Assembly (NCBI GenBank): GCA_050261495.1
Contig: JBLNDI010000120.1
Span: forward strand, 1 to 49,890
Origin: JBMNKL01 sp050261495
Lineage (GTDB): Bacteria; Bacillota; Clostridia; Acetivibrionales; DTU013
DNA: 49,890 nucleotides
Direction: 5' to 3'
This document shows positions 40,357 to 48,741 of this stretch, piece after piece (position 1 is the stretch's first letter; each line of letters starts with the position of its first letter). The notes beneath the pieces are model-generated. The model was given only the letters and a program-made list of their open reading frames with translations, did no database searches and was not told the DNA's origin. Made by a program: the position numbers and the translations under genes.

Positions 40357-41463
40357 CTATTGTTTATATAAATTATATGTTTCTTCGGCTGTTTTATCAA
40401 GGCAAAAGTGCTCCCGGACGGTCTTAAGCCCGTTTTCTGCGTACAGCATTCTCAATTCCTTTTCCCGGGCCAGCCTGGCAAGACCCTCTGCCAATGCCTT
40501 CTTGTCGCCGTAATTTATCAGTATGCCGTTTTCAAACCGACTGTTTACAATTTCCGCCGCTCCGCCGCTGTCCGTGGATATTGCGGGAATTCCAGCCGCC
40601 ATGGCTTCCAGTATCGATATGCCGAGCGCCTCGTTTTTCGAATGGGAAATAAAAATGTCGGAGCTTTTCAGCAAATCTTTTATATCGCTGATATAGCCGG
40701 TAAAAATGACGTCATTTTGCAGACCCAGCGCCTCGGCCTTTTTTGCTATATTACCGCGCAACTCGCCGTCGCCGGCAAGGACGAACCTGAATTTGCCCGA
40801 CGCGACGCCGAGCTCTTCCATATGTTCTTTGAAGTAACCTATGGCGTCAATCAAAAATTCATGGCCTTTTTCCTCTGAGAACCTTGCAACCGACGTTACC
40901 ACTATTTCATCCGCGGAAATGCCATACTCCTTTCTGAAAGCGGGCGTGACCGGAATGCTCCACTCTTCAAGGTCTATCCCGGTATATATCAGTTCGACCT
41001 TGCCGGGATTGATCCCTTCGCTGATAAGCTGCTCCCTCACGCTGTTGCTGACGGCGATAATTTTGCTGTTAAAGCTGGTAAAAAGGCGGTTCGCGGCGAT
41101 GACGCCCCTTGAGTTTTTAAAGAGCATATGCCTGGTATTGACGATTTTTGCCTTATTTCCAAGCATTTTTGAAAGAACGGCGATATAGTTTTCCCTCAAA
41201 AAATGTGTATGAACCACGTCTATCGACAGCCTGGCGCACAATGCCTTAAGCCCGGCGGCTGCCCTGATATCGATAGGATTTCTCATTTCCAGCCTTACCA
41301 GGTCAATACCTGCTTTTTCGAAAAGCTCCCTTCCGCCGCCTTCCTCGGAATACGCGAGGTAAAACCTGCATAGCTTGTTGTGAAGCTTTTTTGCCAGCAG
41401 GCATATGTATTTTTCGGACCCGCCCCGGCCGAGGTGGTTAATCAGGTGCAGAACATTCAGCAT
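40357..41463 (-). CDS. Glycosyltransferase family 4 (GT-B fold)
   Basis: The 368-aa cytosolic enzyme begins MLNVLHLINHLGRGGSEKYI, the usual GT4 acceptor-side opening. The C-terminal donor-binding lobe shows VTSVARFSEEKGHEFLIDAI and the E-x7-E-type motif NEALGISILEAMAAGIPAISTDSGG (about 280-305). It transfers a nucleotide-sugar residue to a lipid-linked or protein acceptor that cannot be specified. GGAAGG precedes the ATG. It is the first gene of the minus-strand polysaccharide operon. Confidence 0.88.
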   Translation of the reverse strand: MLNVLHLINHLGRGGSEKYICLLAKKLHNKLCRFYLAYSEEGGGRELFEKAGIDLVRLEMRNPIDIRAAAGLKALCARLSIDVVHTHFLRENYIAVLSKMLGNKAKIVNTRHMLFKNSRGVIAANRLFTSFNSKIIAVSNSVREQLISEGINPGKVELIYTGIDLEEWSIPVTPAFRKEYGISADEIVVTSVARFSEEKGHEFLIDAIGYFKEHMEELGVASGKFRFVLAGDGELRGNIAKKAEALGLQNDVIFTGYISDIKDLLKSSDIFISHSKNEALGISILEAMAAGIPAISTDSGGAAEIVNSRFENGILINYGDKKALAEGLARLAREKELRMLYAENGLKTVREHFCLDKTAEETYNLYKQ

Positions 41464-41493
41464 CTTGTACCTTCCGCAATTTTATATGGGAAT

Positions 41494-41502
41494 ATTATAA
41501 CA
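41494..41502 (-). promoter_or_regulatory. Extended -10 promoter of the polysaccharide operon
   Basis: On the minus strand TGTTATAAT (41502-41494), 31 bp before the GT4 start codon. No consensus -35 is visible. Confidence 0.45.
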
Positions 41503-41626
41503 TATATTTTTTTGCAAAAGGGACAAATCAAATCACGGAAATTATATTTGCAATATCCGGTAATCACAGGCAAGCCGGTTTATTGTGATACACATCGCTA
41601 TTACTGCTGCCAGCATCAGTATTTTT

Positions 41627-41947
41627 TCAATTACATTCCTTTTTAGTGCTGTTGACCCACAAGCGGCAGGAAGTCGCAAAATCCAGTATTTTAAGGCCTA
41701 GCACAGGTTCCTCGCCATTTGTATGTATAATAAGCCGGTAGGTAGCATAACCCTCTCCCGGCAACTTTTGTCCTTTCGAGTTTTCCGGCGGTCCCTGCTC
41801 CTTGCCGTTTCCCCCGGATTTCTGCATCATATTGCTTTCCGGCAGCCTATAACCGTTCCATATGCCGGGAACGCGAATATACCCGGTCATGGCAATTTCA
41901 TTTCCATCTAAAAACCACAGCAGTGAGAAAGCTGCATCTATCGACAT
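41627..41947 (-). pseudogene. Remnant of a 7TMR-DISM-type extracellular sensor domain
   Basis: The minus-strand frame holds TGYIRVPGIWNGYRLPES, GEGYATYRLIIHT and ILDFATSCRLWVNS in order. This resembles the extracellular jelly-roll domain of 7TMR-DISM signalling proteins (…VP.SWNGY…GYATYRL…..LWVNG). The frame stops right after RLWVNS, where an intact protein would continue with hundreds of residues (seven helices plus an output domain). No continuation is seen before the GT4 gene. The 5' part is also unclear because it runs into the opposite-strand promoter. A decayed gene is the best reading; a very small secreted variant is possible but has no signal peptide. Confidence 0.5.
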
Positions 41948-42004
41948 TATAACAAATCTTCCAATGATATGAAACGCATAAAAAACATTGCGCAGCTGAT
42001 TTTC

Positions 42005-42033
42005 TTGTAAAAAAAGCAAATCAAACTTATAAT
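42005..42033 (+). promoter_or_regulatory. Promoter of the FrhB-type/pyruvyl transferase pair
   Basis: TTGTAA (42005-42010) and TATAAT (42028-42033) with a 17-bp spacer, about 95 bp before the GTG start at 42129. Confidence 0.6.
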
Positions 42034-42128
42034 TATCACAAGCGGATTTTCTGGGCAACATATGAATTTGCAGTGTAACACAAGAATTCCGCGTAAGAAT
42101 CGCAAGGTTGAAACCTGCGGAATAGGAT

Positions 42129-43337
42129 GTGACATTGGTGCGGACGATATGCGAGAGCCGGCTCTGCACGGGATGCGCGGCGTGCAGCCAGGTTTGCCCC
42201 CAGGGTGCGATAGCGATGACGGCAGACAGCGAGGGTTTTCTTCACCCGCGCATAGATGAAGATATATGTACCGACTGTGGGTTATGCACGAGGACATGCC
42301 CTGTCAACAAAGCCTTGGAATCAGGTATTGAAAGCGATGTCGTTCCTGGTGCGGATACAGGTCTTAAACAGGATACCCGCCGCAGGTTTTATGCCTGTTG
42401 TTCCAGGGACGAGACTATAAGAGCCGCGAGTTCCTCGGGGGGCGTATTCTCCCTCCTGGCAAGGAGCGTTCTGTCGGAAGGCGGGGTCGTGTTCGGGGCA
42501 GGATTTGACGGCAATTTCAAGGTGAGGCATGCCTATATAGAAAACGAAAAGGAGCTTGACAGTCTCAGGCGTTCCAAGTATGTGCAGAGTGAAATAGGGA
42601 ATACTTTCAGGGAAGCAAGGGGCTTCCTGGATAAGGGAAGGAAAGTGCTTTTCTGTGGGACGCCGTGCCAAGTAGCCGGATTGAAGGCTTTCCTGGGCAG
42701 GGAATATGCCGGATTGCTTGCGTGCGACCTGGCGTGCCACGGGGTTCCTTCGCCTAAAGTCTGGGACATGTATCTTGAATATATCAGGGATAGGTACAAA
42801 AGCGAAATCAAGGCAGTTTCATTCCGCGACAAATCCACCGGGTGGAGCGGCAGCAGCATTAGGATCGATTTTAAAAACGGCAGCAAGTATATGGACCTGG
42901 TTAAAAAAGAGATTTTTTTCATCGGCTTCGGGAAAAGCATATTCAACAGGAGGTCATGCTTCAACTGCCTGTTCCGCATTGATAATACGAAGGCGGATAT
43001 AACGCTGGCCGATTTCTGGGGCATTGACAAAGTCAGCCCCGGCGAGTTTTCGGACGACAAGGGAGTATCGCTTGTGATAACCCATACTCCTGCCGGGGAA
43101 GAGGCGTTTTTGCGGATAGGGGATAATGTCCGTGTGAAGGAGCAGCCGTACAACGCGGCCGTAAAATACAACCCGAGACTTGTCTCTTCGGCGCCGGAGC
43201 CGTCCGCACGCAAGAGCTTTTTCAGGGATATGGAGTCCGGGTATGGCTTCGGCCGCCTTGTTGAAAAATACATGGACAACAAGAGCTTTAAGTATAAGGT
43301 GAAATGCATAATAAAAAGAATCCTGGGCCGGGGATAG
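42129..43337 (+). CDS. Ferredoxin-domain protein with an FrhB (F420 hydrogenase beta)-type C-terminal domain
   Basis: The 402-aa protein has two [4Fe-4S] motifs, CTGCAACSQVCP (Cys13, 16, 19, 23) and CTDCGLCTRTCP (Cys47, 50, 53, 57). These are followed by the FrhB N- and C-terminal domains (about 80-370; SSSGGVFSLLARSVL, FCGTPCQVAGLK, CDLACHGVPSPKVWDMY, ADITLADFWG). Such flavin/Fe-S proteins occur beside polysaccharide pyruvyl transferases in clostridial glycan loci; their redox reaction there is unproven. Start GTG 42129 is tentative (weak AGG); TTG 42135 and GTG 42138 are alternatives. The pyruvyl transferase gene follows. Confidence 0.85.
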   Translation: MTLVRTICESRLCTGCAACSQVCPQGAIAMTADSEGFLHPRIDEDICTDCGLCTRTCPVNKALESGIESDVVPGADTGLKQDTRRRFYACCSRDETIRAASSSGGVFSLLARSVLSEGGVVFGAGFDGNFKVRHAYIENEKELDSLRRSKYVQSEIGNTFREARGFLDKGRKVLFCGTPCQVAGLKAFLGREYAGLLACDLACHGVPSPKVWDMYLEYIRDRYKSEIKAVSFRDKSTGWSGSSIRIDFKNGSKYMDLVKKEIFFIGFGKSIFNRRSCFNCLFRIDNTKADITLADFWGIDKVSPGEFSDDKGVSLVITHTPAGEEAFLRIGDNVRVKEQPYNAAVKYNPRLVSSAPEPSARKSFFRDMESGYGFGRLVEKYMDNKSFKYKVKCIIKRILGRG

Positions 43338-43420
43338 GAGAATAGACAGCTGGCTCCGGAAAAAGCGGCCCGGTACATGAGAATGCGGATAATGTGGGTT
43401 TGAAAGGAACGGTGCTTGAC

Positions 43421-44554
43421 ATGAAGGCCGGAATATTGACATTTCACTATGCGCACCACTACGGGGCGCAACTCCAGGCTTACGCGCTGATGAGAGCTAT
43501 CGCGGGGTTGGGAGTGGATTGCGAGATAATTGATTATGTCAGGAAAGACACCGTTGAGGGCAGCAGTCTTTTCAAAAAAGGATTTTCGGCAAGGGCTTTG
43601 CTTTCAAATGCCAATACCCTGATAAACTATGGCGGGCTTAAAAGGAGGCATGCCCGCTTTGGAAGCTTTGTACGCGACAACATGCGGCTTTCCGGGAAGC
43701 ATTACTCGTCATACGACGAATTGAAAGCGGATGCTCCGGAATACGATGTCTATGTGTGCGGGAGCGACCAAATCTGGAACCCGATGATATTTGAAGAAAA
43801 AACATTCGACCCCGCTTTTTTTGCGGATTTTGCAAAATCCGGGAGGCGGATCGCGTATGCGCCCAGTTTTGGCATAAGCTCCATACCCGGAAACCTGAGG
43901 GATACGCTCAAGGAATACCTTGACAAATTTGACTGCCTGTCGGCCCGGGAAAAGCAGGGAGAGGACATAATCCGAGAGGTTGCCGGGAGGGAATCGGCAA
44001 CGGTCCTGGATCCGACGCTGCTACCGGGGAAGGAGGAATGGGCCGCGCTTGCGTCCACGCCGGTTTTCAAAGAGCCGTACCTGTTGTGCTACTTTATAAC
44101 CGACGGCAAAAAATACGGCGAGGCCGTGAGAATTTTTTCGGGAAAATACAAACTGCCGGTTGTCTCTCTTTGCGGGTCAAGAAGGGTCGTTCCTTCCACG
44201 CGCCATAAGGTGATGGATGCCGGGCCGAAAGAGTTTTTGGGCCTGTTCGCAAACGCCCGGGCTGTTTGCACCGATTCATTTCACGGCACTGTTTTTTCGA
44301 TTATTTTTGAAAAGCCTTTCGTTTGTTTCGAATCACGTCAAAAGGCGGAAAAAGCGGTTAATTCCAGGCTTTACAACATACTGGGCAAGCTTGGGCTTCT
44401 TTCACACATTTATTCGCATACGATGAACGCAATGGAATTCGAAAAGCGCGTTGAAGAAGCCGGAATGCCCGATTACAGGCAGGTTGCCGAGTTGCTCGGG
44501 GATGAACGTGATAAATCTTTCCGTTACCTTGAAAACGCACTGCGCGGCTGTTAA
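43421..44554 (+). CDS. Polysaccharide pyruvyl transferase family protein
   Basis: The 377-aa GT-B-like enzyme has the opening MKAGILTFHYAHHYGAQLQAYAL, the central YDVYVCGSDQIWNP (about 110-123) and DSFHGTVFSIIFEKPFV (about 284-300), characteristic of CsaB-type ketal-pyruvyl transferases. Family members add pyruvate from PEP to wall polysaccharide sugars, a modification recognised by SLH domains in many Firmicutes. That is relevant here because SLH proteins are encoded at 185 and 6723. The ATG at 43421 gives the standard N-terminus. Confidence 0.88.
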   Translation: MKAGILTFHYAHHYGAQLQAYALMRAIAGLGVDCEIIDYVRKDTVEGSSLFKKGFSARALLSNANTLINYGGLKRRHARFGSFVRDNMRLSGKHYSSYDELKADAPEYDVYVCGSDQIWNPMIFEEKTFDPAFFADFAKSGRRIAYAPSFGISSIPGNLRDTLKEYLDKFDCLSAREKQGEDIIREVAGRESATVLDPTLLPGKEEWAALASTPVFKEPYLLCYFITDGKKYGEAVRIFSGKYKLPVVSLCGSRRVVPSTRHKVMDAGPKEFLGLFANARAVCTDSFHGTVFSIIFEKPFVCFESRQKAEKAVNSRLYNILGKLGLLSHIYSHTMNAMEFEKRVEEAGMPDYRQVAELLGDERDKSFRYLENALRGC

Positions 44555-44618
44555 AAATATCGTTGTGAATATCCGATAATAGAAATATAATAAATTTACC
44601 GGAAACGGGGATGGCAGC

Positions 44619-45293
44619 ATGAAGCTATTGCCCTGGAAATTGCACCGCGGCAGTAAGTTTGACGTAAAAACGCTGAGAGACAACAATATCTCGCCGCTTA
44701 TACTGGATGAGCGTTGGAACGGGCTTTTTAGCAGCATCAAGAAGACGCCGGCCATAGAACGCTTGGAAGAAAAGCTGAGGGGGTTATTGAAAGAGGAAGC
44801 CAGGCTGGTTGCCGAAAGAAAGGAAATCGATGTGCAAAAAAAGCGTCATATGGATAGAATTATTTCGCTTACCCCTGATGTATTTGAGAAAAGTGATGAG
44901 AACGCCAGGAAGATAATGCAGGAGTCGGAGCGCGAGATAAAAAGGATTAACCGGCAGACCGGGCAAATAGAGAAGCAGCTTGAGAAAATGCCCGAAAGGT
45001 TGAAACAGGCCAATATTGAGCTGCTGGAAGCCACAGTAGGCATCGTTTACCGCAAACTCAGGTCAAGCTCAAAAAGAATAGATGAATTGGAAAGGCTAAT
45101 TGAAGAAACGAGGGAAAAACTAAGGACCTGCATAGATGAAAAAGAAACGCTTGCAAAAGAAAGCGCCGATGTTTATACCTACTTCCATGACCTGCTGGGC
45201 GGAGAGAAACTGGAGATATTGGATAGGGTATTTCTAAACAGGGATAAGAATGAAACGGAAGATAGTTTAAATAAGGATAAGAACGGAAGATAG
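44619..45293 (+). CDS. Coiled-coil protein of unknown function
   Basis: The 224-aa protein is soluble and highly charged. After a short lead (LPWKLHRGSKFDVKTLRDNNISPLILDERW) it is almost entirely heptad-rich coiled coil (about 45-210; ERLEEKLRGLLKEEARLVAERKEID, EREIKRINRQTGQIEKQLEKMPERLKQ). I do not recognise a domain. It lies 64 bp after the pyruvyl transferase gene and 30 bp before the NAD(P)HX repair gene. The last 18 residues come from an imperfect tandem duplication that creates the stop codon. Confidence 0.72.
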   Translation: MKLLPWKLHRGSKFDVKTLRDNNISPLILDERWNGLFSSIKKTPAIERLEEKLRGLLKEEARLVAERKEIDVQKKRHMDRIISLTPDVFEKSDENARKIMQESEREIKRINRQTGQIEKQLEKMPERLKQANIELLEATVGIVYRKLRSSSKRIDELERLIEETREKLRTCIDEKETLAKESADVYTYFHDLLGGEKLEILDRVFLNRDKNETEDSLNKDKNGR

Positions 45294-45299
45294 TTTGAA
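45242..45299 (+). repeat. Imperfect 33-bp tandem duplication at the 3' end of the coiled-coil gene
   Basis: GGATAAGAA...CGGAAGATAGTTT occurs at 45242-45268 and at 45275-45296. The second copy lacks the five bases TGAAA, which shifts the frame so that GGA-AGA-TAG ends the protein. Confidence 0.7.
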
Positions 45300-45323
45300 T
45301 ATAAAAGGACAGGGGCAGTTGAA

Positions 45324-46904
45324 ATGAAGATAGTTACTCCGGCGCAAATGAACGCGATCGACTCATGCTCAATAAATGAATACGGGATACCGTCGTTGCT
45401 GCTCATGGAAAACGCCGCCGCGGCCGTGGCTAATGAGGCTGCGTCAATGATGGGAGGCGCTTCCGGGAAAACGGTAACGGTAATTGCCGGGAGGGGCAAC
45501 AACGGGGGTGATGCGTTTGCCGCAGCCAGGCTTCTTTACTCAAAAGGCGCCTATGTACGTGTATACCTGGTGGGTCCGAAAGACGGCATATCGGGGGATG
45601 CTTTAATTAACATGGGCATCCTCGAAAGGATTGGCATACGGGTCGAGGAGCTTGCGGAAACAGGCGGGCAGGGTGAAAAGGGCGGTCTTGAGCGGCTTTC
45701 GGCGGATATAAAAAATTCCTGCATGATTATAGACGGTATTTTTGGCACCGGCCTCAGCCGCGACGTTGACGGGATTGCCGGAATGGCTGTTGAAATGATG
45801 AACGCATCCGGGAAACCCATACTATCTATCGATATTCCTTCCGGTATAAACGGGGCTGACGGCAGTATCATGGGCGTCTGTGTGAAGGCGGATGTGACCG
45901 TTACTTTCTGCATGCCCAAGCTGGGGCTCGTTTTACATCCGGGCTGCGAATACGTAGGAAGGCTGAGAATTGCCGATATTGGAATACCCCCTGAGGCAAT
46001 TGCCAGGCAGAGGATTTTAACCGAGCTGACCGGACGGGCGGAGGTCTCGCGGCTGATTCCAGCCAGGAAAGCCGAGAGCAACAAGGGCGATTATGGAAGA
46101 GTTTTAATAATAACCGGCTCCACCGGCATGACAGGCTCCGGCTGTCTTGCATCGCTGGCCGCGCTTCGTACGGGAGCAGGGCTTGTTTACGCGGGAGTGC
46201 CCGAGAGCTTGGCGGGCATATACGGTTCTATGCTTGCCGAGCACGTGGTTTTGCCGCTGAAAGACGGCGGCGCCGGAATATTGTCCGAAGAGTGTGCGGA
46301 GCAGATAATCACGTACATGGAAAAAATGGATGTGGCGGCTGTCGGACCCGGACTGACGGCTTCGGACACAATAAGGCGCATCGTGGAAAAAATCGTGGCA
46401 AACAGCAAGGTCCCCCTGGTGCTGGATGCCGATGCTCTGAATGCAATTTCCGGGAATACTGAAATCCTTGGAAAACTTAAAACAGACGCCGTTATAACTC
46501 CGCATCCCGGGGAGATGGCAAGGCTGACCGGTCTTGACACGGCCGGCGTGCAGCGCGACAGGATAGGCGTTGCCGCAAGGTTTGCCGCCAGGTACGGCGT
46601 TACGGTAGTGCTCAAGGGCAACAGGACTGTCATCGCGCAGCCGGACGGGCGCATCCATGTAAATCCGACCGGCAACGCAGGGATGGCTACCGCAGGCTCC
46701 GGCGATGTTCTGACAGGCGTAATTGCAGGGATGGCCGCACAGGGCGTGCCTGTAGCGGATGCCGCGATCGCAGGCGTTTACCTGCACGGGCTGGCCGGGG
46801 ACAAGGCAGCCGGTGAAACAGGCATGCACGGAATGCTGGCAGGCGATATCGTGAGGCACCTGCCGCTTGCAATCATGGAATTGGCTGCGGAAAACGCACA
46901 ATAA
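45324..46904 (+). CDS. nnr: Bifunctional NAD(P)H-hydrate epimerase / ADP-dependent NAD(P)H-hydrate dehydratase
   Basis: The 526-aa metabolite-repair enzyme has an N-terminal YjeF_N domain (about 1-220, glycine motif GRGNNGGDAFAAARLL near 56) that epimerises R-NADHX. A C-terminal ribokinase-like dehydratase domain (about 235-520) has TPHPGEMARLTG and AGSGDVLTGVIAGMAAQG (near 456) and restores NAD(P)H using ADP. Length is typical for the fusion. The ribosome site is AGGGG. In many Firmicutes this gene precedes alr and ndoAI-ndoA; here ndoAI-ndoA follows after 293 bp but alr is absent. Confidence 0.93.
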   Translation: MKIVTPAQMNAIDSCSINEYGIPSLLLMENAAAAVANEAASMMGGASGKTVTVIAGRGNNGGDAFAAARLLYSKGAYVRVYLVGPKDGISGDALINMGILERIGIRVEELAETGGQGEKGGLERLSADIKNSCMIIDGIFGTGLSRDVDGIAGMAVEMMNASGKPILSIDIPSGINGADGSIMGVCVKADVTVTFCMPKLGLVLHPGCEYVGRLRIADIGIPPEAIARQRILTELTGRAEVSRLIPARKAESNKGDYGRVLIITGSTGMTGSGCLASLAALRTGAGLVYAGVPESLAGIYGSMLAEHVVLPLKDGGAGILSEECAEQIITYMEKMDVAAVGPGLTASDTIRRIVEKIVANSKVPLVLDADALNAISGNTEILGKLKTDAVITPHPGEMARLTGLDTAGVQRDRIGVAARFAARYGVTVVLKGNRTVIAQPDGRIHVNPTGNAGMATAGSGDVLTGVIAGMAAQGVPVADAAIAGVYLHGLAGDKAAGETGMHGMLAGDIVRHLPLAIMELAAENAQ

Positions 46905-47070
46905 GCAATGGAGCAAGTACCGGGACGAATTGCAAACCAGGATAGCCAGGCATGTCCGGAGCAATGGCGCGTTGAGAATATTGAATGCATGAATAAGCAG
47001 TTTCAGTACTATATATAAATATAGAGATAGAGATAGTTTTCGGTTGTTACAGAAATAGAAAAATTTTAAT

Positions 47071-47100
47071 TTGACCGGTATATGCATGCGGATATATAAT
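47071..47100 (+). promoter_or_regulatory. Promoter of the ndoAI-ndoA operon
   Basis: TTGACC (47071-47076) and TATAAT (47095-47100) with an 18-bp spacer. GACCGG at 47073 and CCGGTC at 47128 form an inverted pair bracketing the start region and could be contacted by the antitoxin, which is speculative. The rest of the 46905-47197 gap shows no gene. Confidence 0.6.
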
Positions 47101-47197
47101 CATATATATCAATCACATAATTTAAACCCGGTCGGCAAAAATTATAATGTTCGCTGCTGAATTGATCGATGAGTTCTTTATAAATGGGGGATTTATT

Positions 47198-47473
47198 TTG
47201 GCGGAATTGAAAAAAATATTAATAAGCCTTCCAGACAACTTGCTCAAAGAAATCGACTACATCGTTTCCGTTGAAAAAACAAACAGGAGCGAGTTCGTCA
47301 GGGAAGCCATGAGATTATATTTGCGCGAAAAGAGAAAGATACAGATGAGAGAAAGGATGAAGAAGGGCTACCAGGAAATGGCCGAGATCAATATCAGGTG
47401 GGCGGAAATGTGCATGAATGCTGATTCCGAGCAGCAGCAAAAATATGAGTTACGGCTTGGGGAGTTGGAGTAA
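47198..47473 (+). CDS. ndoAI: EndoAI/MazE-type antitoxin (ribbon-helix-helix, CopG family)
   Basis: The 91-aa protein has a DNA-binding ribbon-helix-helix N-terminus (AELKKILISLPDNLLKEID..VSVEKTNRSEFVREAMRLYL) and a helical C-terminus that should wrap and neutralise the toxin. The start is TTG at 47198, seven bases after GGGGGA; this gives the usual MAELKK opening and length near 93. The toxin gene begins two bases after its stop. Confidence 0.9.
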   Translation: MAELKKILISLPDNLLKEIDYIVSVEKTNRSEFVREAMRLYLREKRKIQMRERMKKGYQEMAEINIRWAEMCMNADSEQQQKYELRLGELE

Positions 47474-47475
47474 AC

Positions 47476-47826
47476 GTGATCATAAAGCGTGGTGACATAT
47501 TTTATACCGATTTGAGCCCGGTCATTGGCTCGGAGCAGGGAGGAGTCAGGCCGGTTTTGATAGTACAGAACGATATAGGGAACAAGTACAGCCCGACCGT
47601 TATAGCGGCGGCAATTACTTCACAGATTAACAAGGCGAAGCTTCCTACGCACATAGAAATAAGCGCGCAGGATTACGGCCTGCAGAAAGATTCCGTGATT
47701 CTGCTCGAGCAAATAAGGACTATAGATAAAAAGCGGCTTAGGGAAAAAATCGGGCACCTTGACGAAGAACTCATGGAAAAGGTAAATGAAGCGCTGAGCA
47801 TCAGCTTCGGCCTGGCGGACATATGA
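47476..47826 (+). CDS. ndoA: EndoA/MazF-type endoribonuclease toxin
   Basis: The 116-aa sequence-specific mRNA interferase has MIIKRGDIFYTDLSPVIGSEQGGVRPVLIVQND, with the catalytic Arg in GGVRP and later ITSQINKAKLPTHIEI and LLEQIRTIDKKRL. In B. subtilis the orthologue cuts at UACAU. The start is GTG at 47476. The pair is normally chromosomal and stress-related rather than mobile. Confidence 0.93.
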   Translation: MIIKRGDIFYTDLSPVIGSEQGGVRPVLIVQNDIGNKYSPTVIAAAITSQINKAKLPTHIEISAQDYGLQKDSVILLEQIRTIDKKRLREKIGHLDEELMEKVNEALSISFGLADI

Positions 47827-47899
47827 TCAACCGGCCGGCAGTGGGAAAGATGCGGCGATTACATATATGTTTATGATAAAGTCTTTTTGCGGTGGAATC

Positions 47900-48640
47900 T
47901 TATTTTTTCCTGCCTGTTAATGCCGATAATAACACACGGCACATGAACCTGGGCAGATCCAGCATTCGTTTTGCGCGTCTCGGCTCGCGCATAAGCCTGT
48001 ATAACCATTCAAGGCCGTTTTTCCGGAAGAAATCAGGAGCACGCCGCGCTCTGCCCGAGAGGATGTCAAGCGTTCCGCCGACGCCTATGCATATCCTGGA
48101 ATTCAATTTATCCTTGTGGTTCGAAATCCAATATTCCTGCTTCGGCGCTCCAAGCGCAACAAGTAGGATATCCGCATTGGTCGCGTTTATTTCGTTGATG
48201 ATTCCTTCTACCTGTTCTTCGGTAAAGTAGCCGTTCATGCAACCTGCAATGACAACGCCGGGATAATCCCTGGCGATATTTTCCGCCGCTTCTTCGGCTA
48301 CACCGGGCTTTGATCCGAATAAAAAGACCCTGACGCCTTTATTTGCATAAACCTTGAATATATTCACGACCAGGTCGACACCCGAAACTTTTTCCGGGAC
48401 CCGGCATCCGAGTATCCTGGAGGCCAGTACCACGCCGGCGCCGTCGGCCGTCAGCATGTCCGCGCCTGCCAGTATATCTTTCAGGATGGGATCTCTCAAG
48501 GCGGCCATCATTATTTCGGCATTGGGAGTGTAGACAGTATGGACGCCGCCTTCCTCAAGAAATTTGCCGATTCGTTCAACGGCTTCGTCCATTGTTATGC
48601 TATCAACGGGTATACCCAGAATATTGGCTGTTTTTCTCAT
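47900..48640 (-). CDS. WecG/TagA/CpsF family glycosyltransferase
   Basis: This 246-aa GT26 enzyme transfers a sugar (in B. subtilis TagA, N-acetylmannosamine) to an undecaprenyl-linked acceptor. Visible motifs are NILGIPVDSITMDEAV, VYTPNAEIMMAAL, TADGAGVVLASRILG (Asp in TADG), LFGSKPGVAEEAAENI and LVALGAPKQEYWI. I used the ATG at 48640 (AGGT upstream); an ATG at 48691 is possible. It could supply linkage units for teichoic-acid-like polymers used by the polysaccharide genes nearby. Confidence 0.9.
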   Translation of the reverse strand: MRKTANILGIPVDSITMDEAVERIGKFLEEGGVHTVYTPNAEIMMAALRDPILKDILAGADMLTADGAGVVLASRILGCRVPEKVSGVDLVVNIFKVYANKGVRVFLFGSKPGVAEEAAENIARDYPGVVIAGCMNGYFTEEQVEGIINEINATNADILLVALGAPKQEYWISNHKDKLNSRICIGVGGTLDILSGRARRAPDFFRKNGLEWLYRLMREPRRAKRMLDLPRFMCRVLLSALTGRKK

Positions 48641-48741
48641 AGCTTTACCTGCGGTTATTTTGCGGACAAGGGCGATCTCATAATATCCCAAGTTCCTTTA
48701 TTATATACAGATTAATATAATCGCGGTATTTTGTAAAGAAT

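Noticed and set aside
47073..47133. GACCGG / CCGGTC inverted pair around the ndoAI promoter as an antitoxin operator
   Set aside because: Only 6 bp per arm and 49 bp apart; too weak to call an operator without other evidence.
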